This document shows positions 59,201 through 64,000 of a DNA stretch of 64,000 bases, piece after piece. The notes beneath the pieces were generated by a model, which made no database searches, was not told the origin of the DNA, and saw only the letters and a list, made by a program, of their open reading frames with translations. The stretch is from Holothuria scabra (lineage: Eukaryota; Echinodermata; Holothuroidea; Aspidochirotida; Holothuriidae): the NCBI GenBank assembly GCA_037179385.1, contig CM074184.1, positions 15,952,001-16,016,000 on the forward strand, given 5' to 3'. Numbering within the stretch: position 1 is the first letter of the stretch; each line of letters opens with the position of its first letter. A program made the translations under genes and the position numbers.

Positions 59201-62200
59201 AAGAGAACAGCACCTTTCACTTCTCATAGGGTTCCGTTTATATGGCATAGCACTTGATCCGATCTGATCCTTCTCAAAGGGCTCTTCAACTTCTTTCAGG
59301 TTCGCTAGAAGTCGGATATCTGTGCAAATCTGATTGTATACAGAAGATACAGCATGGTTTTAATAAGAGTTGCACATGCAGATGTCAATGTTTGCAAACT
59401 GAAATGTTTTATGCACTTATGATGTTACAGATTCAAGCTCTGAATTTCAGCATGAAATTTTCAATTGCAACTGCCATTGTTTACCTCAAAGACAGGTTAC
59501 AAAGTTTAGTTAAAGTGTGAAATTAAAATATTTTTGTGTTTGCAGGGCTGAAAAAAGTCCAAAACCTTATGCACAAATTTCAAAGTCTACATGATTTTAG
59601 GTAAGGCATGAAAATTAACTTCAAAGATATGAGTGATAACAAAGAAACTATGACACCCAGGGTATACTCTTTTGCAGATTCAATAGTTTTGTAGTGCTTA
59701 CCAAACAAGTTTTCCATAAGCACTGTAATATATGTATACCTTGGCTTAGTTGTTCTTGCCAGCTGTTTTGTCTTTTTGAAATTTGTGCTTCAAAGGAAGA
59801 TACAAATTGTTAATATTCCAAATTTAAAACGATATGTTAACTTCTCACTGAGCAAAAATTATCTGAAGGAAGTACTGTAGCTGATCACTTTATAGCATGC
59901 AGAAATGTTTGTCACTTAATGCAGCTAAATAAACAGAAAAGTAAACTCTGTGCATTTTCTTTTTTGTACTCAAATTGCTGAGGAAAATGAGAACGTCAAA
60001 TTCCCACTTGCACCCAAATATTTTTATCTTCATGAGGAGTCACTAAGAATAACAGATTAGGTCTATGCTGTGCTTATAGTATCAATGCTTGTAATATCTT
60101 TGTCTTTAAAGGTATTGAGCTCCCCCAACAGTTGCAAGAAGTTTTAGCAGATAATATGATTCCACCTGAAGGATAGCTACCATTATGGAAGATATTTATT
60201 GCAGAGGAGTTACACTCAGAACAATCTCAACAAGACCTAGTCCCCAGAATTAAAATATTTCAATAATTTGAAATGTGAAACATACAGTAAACTGGCCAGG
60301 TAATTTACACTGTTAGCACATTATGCCATAGTGCCTGCACACATTGCTGTACTGTGGATCAACTCAAACTGATGTTTTAACAGTACTGTTACAAAAGCAT
60401 TCATTTTTACTGGGTACTAATCCTCAACTTCCATTGCCCCATTATGATCAGTGACCTTTTATTACCCTTGAATAAACTCATCTTGCAATATTCCATTTCA
60501 CTCAGGGTTGTGCTAAATTTTAATGTGGTTATTTACAAACAATCTTGTCCTTCTTTTTCTGTCTTTTAAATCAAAATATTGTTGTATATGAATGAACAAG
60601 GTTAAACAACCCTGGACCTGTGCATTATTACAGGATAATGCTAACTCAAAAGTTAGGTTAGGTTACATTAGGTATAAGTTTTATAGCCCAGTTTCCAACC
60701 AACTGGTTCAAGCCAAGGCCTTTTTTTCCAGTTGTGGCTCACTGGCAATCTCTGGGGTTAATACTATTGCTTGATACATTCAAGCTGCTCACTTGTGCAT
60801 CACTACCATTAACTTTCCCACACCATACATTATTCTGAACTAAGTTCACTACTCTGTAATCTTCAATTGTACAGGTGAAACAGAATCCCTCACCTTATGA
60901 ACAGAAGCCCCTAGACTTGCCAAAGCACCCAAGATATCAACATCAACCTTTCTGCTGTAAGTCTGACCAGTGACAATATAAGACCTACCAGGAAAGAAAA
61001 AAATGTTTGTTGAAAAAATTGTGAAAGTGAAATAATTGAATTATGCATGAACATGCATACACACACAAAAGCAGTATATTTTTCATGTGTATGACCATAA
61101 TATCCTTTACTGTCAACAAATACAAACCACAAATTTAAAGTGGATTTACTGTCATTTCCCTTCATATAAAGTACAGTCAAGTCTAAATTGAATAACATTT
61201 TAAGAGCGAAAACAAATTTAATTTCATGGTGCCCATATTTGCTCTTCCCCCCCACCCCCAACCACTGCCCCCAACATGAAGTGACAACTTCATATATATC
61301 TTTCCTTCTACCTTACATATCAATCTGACTTCATACAATACACAGTTCATGTCTTGGATTAAAAGAACTTTCAACTTACTCTTCAAACCCAGCCAGGCTG
61401 GTGACCAATCTGTCCAATTCCTCAACTTTCTCTGTGTTCCCATCAAAGAGACTGAGAAAACTGGCCTGCGTACCTGTCGTACCCTTAACCCCTCTGAACT
61501 TGAGGTCATTCCTGGCACGAGTGAGATTTCTCATGTCCATGCATAAATCAGAAACCCATAGACTTGCTCTTTTGCCAACAGTTGTAAGCTGAGCAGGTCT
61601 TACAGGTAAAAATAAAAGAAAGGTAAAAAATAAAAGACAAATGAGTTCCATTTTGTGAGCTTATTTTTTTCAAAACTTAGCTAATTTTAATACTATTCAA
61701 GTACTTGTAACTTCCATCAACCTATCTGGTCAAGTTTACTTCTGTACTTCAACTTATCATGGTATGTAGATTCCTTTACCACTTGGCAATGGATGGCACC
61801 CATCAAGAAGAGCTGAAACACTAGATTCCACTTCATGTAGTTAGTTTGATGAGGTTTTATGGCCCAGTTTCTAACCAAAAGCTGTGGCTAGATGTTGTAG
61901 GATATGCCCATCACATCCTATGCCTGCACAGTAGTTAGAGGCCACTTTAAAGAGGAGGACTTGGAACAGATTTGAACTGTCTTACAACCTGAACTTGAAC
62001 TATAGTGAATCCTACTTGAAACTGTTATTTAACTTTACATTTTTTAAGTAGATGACACTTTTTAACTCATTTGTGCTTGTACATCCATAAATCCTGTCTA
62101 ACTTATCTTGGTTCAATTGATCCATGGAGGGCAGTTCCAGAAAACAGAATTACAAAAGACCTAGTTTCTCTCAAAATAATATCCATTTCTGACTTTCTGC

Positions 62201-62813
62201 TGCTGCTGGCATAATTGTAGCTAGCTTGTGAAGGACTTTCAGTTTTGGTGCCCTGCACTAACTTAAATTTTAAGTCAGATTTCCAGAAGCATTATCCTTG
62301 GAGATTGATTCTACTGATTTCAAGGAATTGTGGACATTTTGCAGAGGTATACTCTACACTTTGTTTTCATATGATACCAATAATTTGTACCTGCACAGAA
62401 ACTTGGTCAAAAGTATATAACACACAACAATTTTCAATGGTAAATAATCTTAGTTAAATGCTGTTTGTGTTCGTCTGTATTAGTGCCCACAACTAAAATT
62501 GGTTCTTCAATGGCCTTCACTGCAGGTTTAGAAGAGGATTGCAGTAGCTAGGTTAATCAAAATTAGAAACAAAAGAAAAGGGAAAAAACAGAATTGAAAA
62601 TGTAGACATAAAACAGAAAAATTATTTGGCATGACTGTTACAGTCTGTCCCCTGCCTTCAGTATAAAGAAAAATAAAATTTTACTTACTGGTAATGAGTA
62701 AATCCTAAAGTTGGTAAATCTTTATACTGCTGAGAAAATCTTGACATCCGGTGAATACATCGAGCCAATTTTGGAAGAATAATATCAAATGCATCCCTCA
62801 GCACAATCAAATC
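53206..62813 (-). CDS. ADSL: Gene B: adenylosuccinate lyase (5'-partial, 8 exons in window)
   Basis: Adenylosuccinate lyase of the fumarase/aspartase superfamily, normally a cytosolic homotetramer. It releases fumarate from SAICAR and from adenylosuccinate in purine synthesis (family knowledge). Eight exons join in phase to 1,098 nt: 365 residues and TGA. That fits the C-terminal three quarters of the usual roughly 480. Diagnostic segments: GFTHYQPAQ (catalytic His), [38 protein letters not shown] signature with the mobile-loop serine, [35 protein letters not shown] and [13 protein letters not shown]. No frameshift or stop, so it appears functional. The missing N-terminal exons must lie to the right of 64000. 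Confidence 0.97.
53451..53660. mobile_element. ~210-bp MITE with internal 28-bp repeats
   Basis: Ends TAAACCCTCTCGCAGCC and GGCTGGGAATGGGTTA are imperfectly inverted and resemble TTAACCC piggyBac-type ends. Three tandem 28-bp units start at 53505, 53533 and 53561 (TTCAAGTACGTACTA type). It lies in the last intron of ADSL. Confidence 0.6.
54246..54422 (-). CDS. ADSL: ADSL exon: [13 protein letters not shown] to APEQ
   Basis: Acceptor TTCTTGCAG|GAT, donor GCAG|GTAAGT; phase 0 on both sides, 59 codons. Contains [18 protein letters not shown] and [17 protein letters not shown]. Confidence 0.96.
56050..56273. repeat. 24-bp minisatellite in an ADSL intron
   Basis: The word TTGCAATGNCATTCCCTGG recurs roughly every 24 bases over about nine degenerate units. 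Since 24 is a multiple of 3, it leaves open frames on both strands that mimic coding. Confidence 0.75.
56409..56452. repeat. (TTG)n microsatellite
   Basis: Imperfect TTG run with one CTG and one TTT interruption. Confidence 0.9.
56758..56847 (-). CDS. ADSL: ADSL exon: [13 protein letters not shown] to GGNRQ
   Basis: Acceptor CTATTTCAG|GTG, donor ACAG|GTAAGG; phase 0 on both sides, 30 codons. Contains [20 protein letters not shown]. Confidence 0.96.
57104..57210. mobile_element. 107-bp inverted-repeat element
   Basis: GGGTGCATTTTACATTTTG at the left is inverted at the right as CAAAATGTAAGTGCACCC (one mismatch and one indel). It lies in an ADSL intron, with no coding capacity. Confidence 0.65.
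58636..58726 (-). CDS. ADSL: ADSL exon: [12 protein letters not shown] to VVYPK
   Basis: Acceptor CTGTTTAG|GAGG, donor AAAG|GTAAAT; phase 2 in, phase 0 out; 91 nt. Reads [19 protein letters not shown] and SEGLVVYPK. Confidence 0.95.
59112..59329 (-). CDS. ADSL: ADSL exon with the fumarate-lyase signature
   Basis: Acceptor ACAATCAG|ATT, donor ATAG|GTATG; phase 0 in, phase 2 out. [20 protein letters not shown], then [19 protein letters not shown], the superfamily signature GSSxMxxKxNP with the catalytic serine, then [14 protein letters not shown]. Confidence 0.97.
60653..60762. repeat. SINE body fragment
   Basis: TTAGGTTAGGTTACATTAGG, TTTCCAACCAACTGGTTCAAG and TTTTTTTCCAGTTGTGGCTC: a good copy of the family body without the tRNA-like head, in an ADSL intron. 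Confidence 0.6.
60894..60984 (-). CDS. ADSL: ADSL exon: [14 protein letters not shown] to SVHK
   Basis: Acceptor CCTGGTAG|GTC, donor TAAG|GTGAGG; phase 2 in, phase 0 out; 91 nt. Contains [14 protein letters not shown] and [10 protein letters not shown]. Confidence 0.95.
61380..61598 (-). CDS. ADSL: ADSL exon: [10 protein letters not shown] to AGFEE
   Basis: Acceptor ACCTGTAAG|ACCT, donor AAGA|GTAAG; phase 2 in and out. Contains [20 protein letters not shown] and [14 protein letters not shown], both near-identical to animal ADSL. Confidence 0.96.
61838..62030. repeat. SINE fragment joined to a second repeat
   Basis: GTTTGATGAGGTTTTATGG, TTTCTAACC, then a segment (AGGAGGACTTGGAACAG, ACTTGAACTATAG) similar to about 35070-35190. 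Confidence 0.45.
62689..62813 (-). CDS. ADSL: ADSL exon (first in window)
   Basis: Acceptor TTACAACAG|GAT, donor ACCA|GTAAG; phase 0 in, phase 2 out. It reads [18 protein letters not shown] ... [10 protein letters not shown], including the conserved active-site histidine of GFTHxQPAQ. Confidence 0.95.
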
Positions 62814-63320
62814 CTGTTGTAAATATTAAGGGGAAAATTTACTTTGAAAATGATGCTTCTGCTGGTGTAAACGCTTGAGATAGCATGCTTGGGTAATGAT
62901 TAGAGCTACAGTTGTTTCCTTAAATAACATGTTTGGTGCATTTTACACAAAATTTTTTGCAAGGCTATGATATGCCATAGGCTCACTTCTTTTGATCACA
63001 TACTTATGCTTTTCTTAAAATTTTATATTTATGTCTTATTGAAGTCTGACCTCCATTAAGGAAATGACTTTGGAAATTAGACTCAGTACTGTCAGTTCTT
63101 TTTTTTTGATATGGAAAGCCACAACCTGACCTTGCATTTGTGCAAAACATGAAACAAAGTATAAAAAAAATCAACCAGAAAGCCAAAAGGCTTAGTGATT
63201 CCTTGCTGCTGAAATGTAAGGCCTTTTTTCACATTCATTTTTCAATTAACAGGGCTCCATAATGTGCCCACAAAGTACACATGCAAGGCATCCGATCTTC
63301 CTACACTGAGATCCCCCTTG
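62814..63320. other. Probable ADSL intron, nothing recognised
   Basis: AT-rich sequence upstream of the first visible ADSL exon. No earlier ADSL exon was found here. Confidence 0.6.
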
Positions 63321-64000
63321 CCCGTCGTGAACCCAAATGACATTTGACCTCCACCAAAAACTTCTGGGACCATGTATTCACAGGTATTCACTATGTGCCA
63401 TCTACATGACAAGTTACAGGACCCTAAAAGTGACCTTTCTTGAAAGACTGTGCAGAAAAGCTTGTCAGGCTTTGAACATGCTGACTCTAAATGAACTTTG
63501 ACCTTTGGGAAAATCAGTAGGGATCATCTACTAAATATGACCAATCCACACGCTAAATATGAGCACAGTCACAGGTACCGTTCTTGAGATACCGTGTTAC
63601 GAAGTTTTGACCTTTTGACCTCTCATGACCCCAAATGACCTTTGACCTCCACCAAAAACAATAGGGAACATCTACTCAATATGGCCAACACACTCGCCAA
63701 ATATGAGCACAGTCACATGTACCATTCTTGAGATGTCGTGTTTACGAAGTTTTGACCTTTTGACCTCTTGTGACCCCAAATGACCTTTGATCTCCACGAA
63801 AATCAATAGGGATAATCTACTAAATATGACCAATCCACACGCTAAATATGAGCACAGTCACATGTACCGTTCTTGAGATATCGTGTTTACGAAGTTTTGA
63901 CCTTTTGACCTCTTGTGACCCCAAATGACCTTTGATCTCCACGAAAATCAATAGGGATCATCTACTCAATATGGCCAATGCACACACCAAATATGAGATT
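63320..64000. repeat. Second 145-bp satellite array (diverged), cut by window edge
   Basis: Units with TGACCCCAAATGACCTTTGA recur with the same 145-bp spacing (the CAATAGGG word near 63659, 63804 and 63949). Unit sequence differs from the 22.3-24.4 kb array outside this core. DR1-like words are perfect at 63636 and one base off in the others. It also carries TGACCTTTTGACCTC, a DR2 spacing. Confidence 0.88.

Noticed and set aside
63004..63186. Hydrophobic minus-strand open frame upstream of ADSL
   Set aside because: It has no similarity to the ADSL N-terminus and no matching donor/acceptor pair to the exon at 62813.

Overview
This is an AT-rich, intron-rich, repeat-laden piece of animal nuclear DNA. 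Two split genes lie on the minus strand, separated by about 13 kb. Large introns (up to about 8 kb), phase-1 exon shuffling, a Penelope-like element, a BEL/Pao element, many short inverted-repeat transposons and a 145-bp satellite point to a marine invertebrate. A deuterostome (echinoderm or hemichordate) is my best guess; the species cannot be fixed from the sequence.

Gene A (minus strand, start codon at 40026, last exon seen ending at 3785, continuing off the left edge) encodes a secreted protein of at least 1,114 residues in 17 coding exons. All exon phases join without conflict. Order: signal peptide, short leader ending in a furin-type RVRR site (residues 88-91), seven EAR repeats (about residues 94-470, enough for one seven-bladed propeller), a linker, then at least ten diverged copies of an 'NG-x-D/N-L' repeat I do not recognise. 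EAR propellers are known from LGI, TSPEAR and ADGRV1, but this layout has no LRR, laminin-G or GPCR part in view. It is the most interesting item here.

Gene B (minus strand, 62813 to stop at 53206) is adenylosuccinate lyase, the purine-pathway enzyme. Eight exons give the last 365 residues, including the [11 protein letters not shown] signature and the catalytic-histidine segment GFTHYQPAQ. The first exons lie beyond the right edge.

Region by region: 1-3.78 kb is non-coding and repeat-rich. 3.78-40.1 kb is gene A; its introns hold a decayed Penelope-like element (10.3-12.5 kb), a 1.6-kb inverted-repeat element (20.3-22.0 kb), the 145-bp satellite (22.3-24.4 kb) in which each unit carries a nuclear-receptor DR1 motif, twin 259-bp piggyBac-type MITEs (27.5-28.1 kb) and several other short transposons. 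40.1-53.2 kb is intergenic, with a dead BEL/Pao element (48.2-52.2 kb) that itself contains a third 259-bp MITE. 53.2-62.8 kb is adenylosuccinate lyase. 63.3-64.0 kb is a diverged relative of the 145-bp satellite, probably in an upstream intron of that gene. The two genes show no functional link beyond being neighbours in the same orientation.
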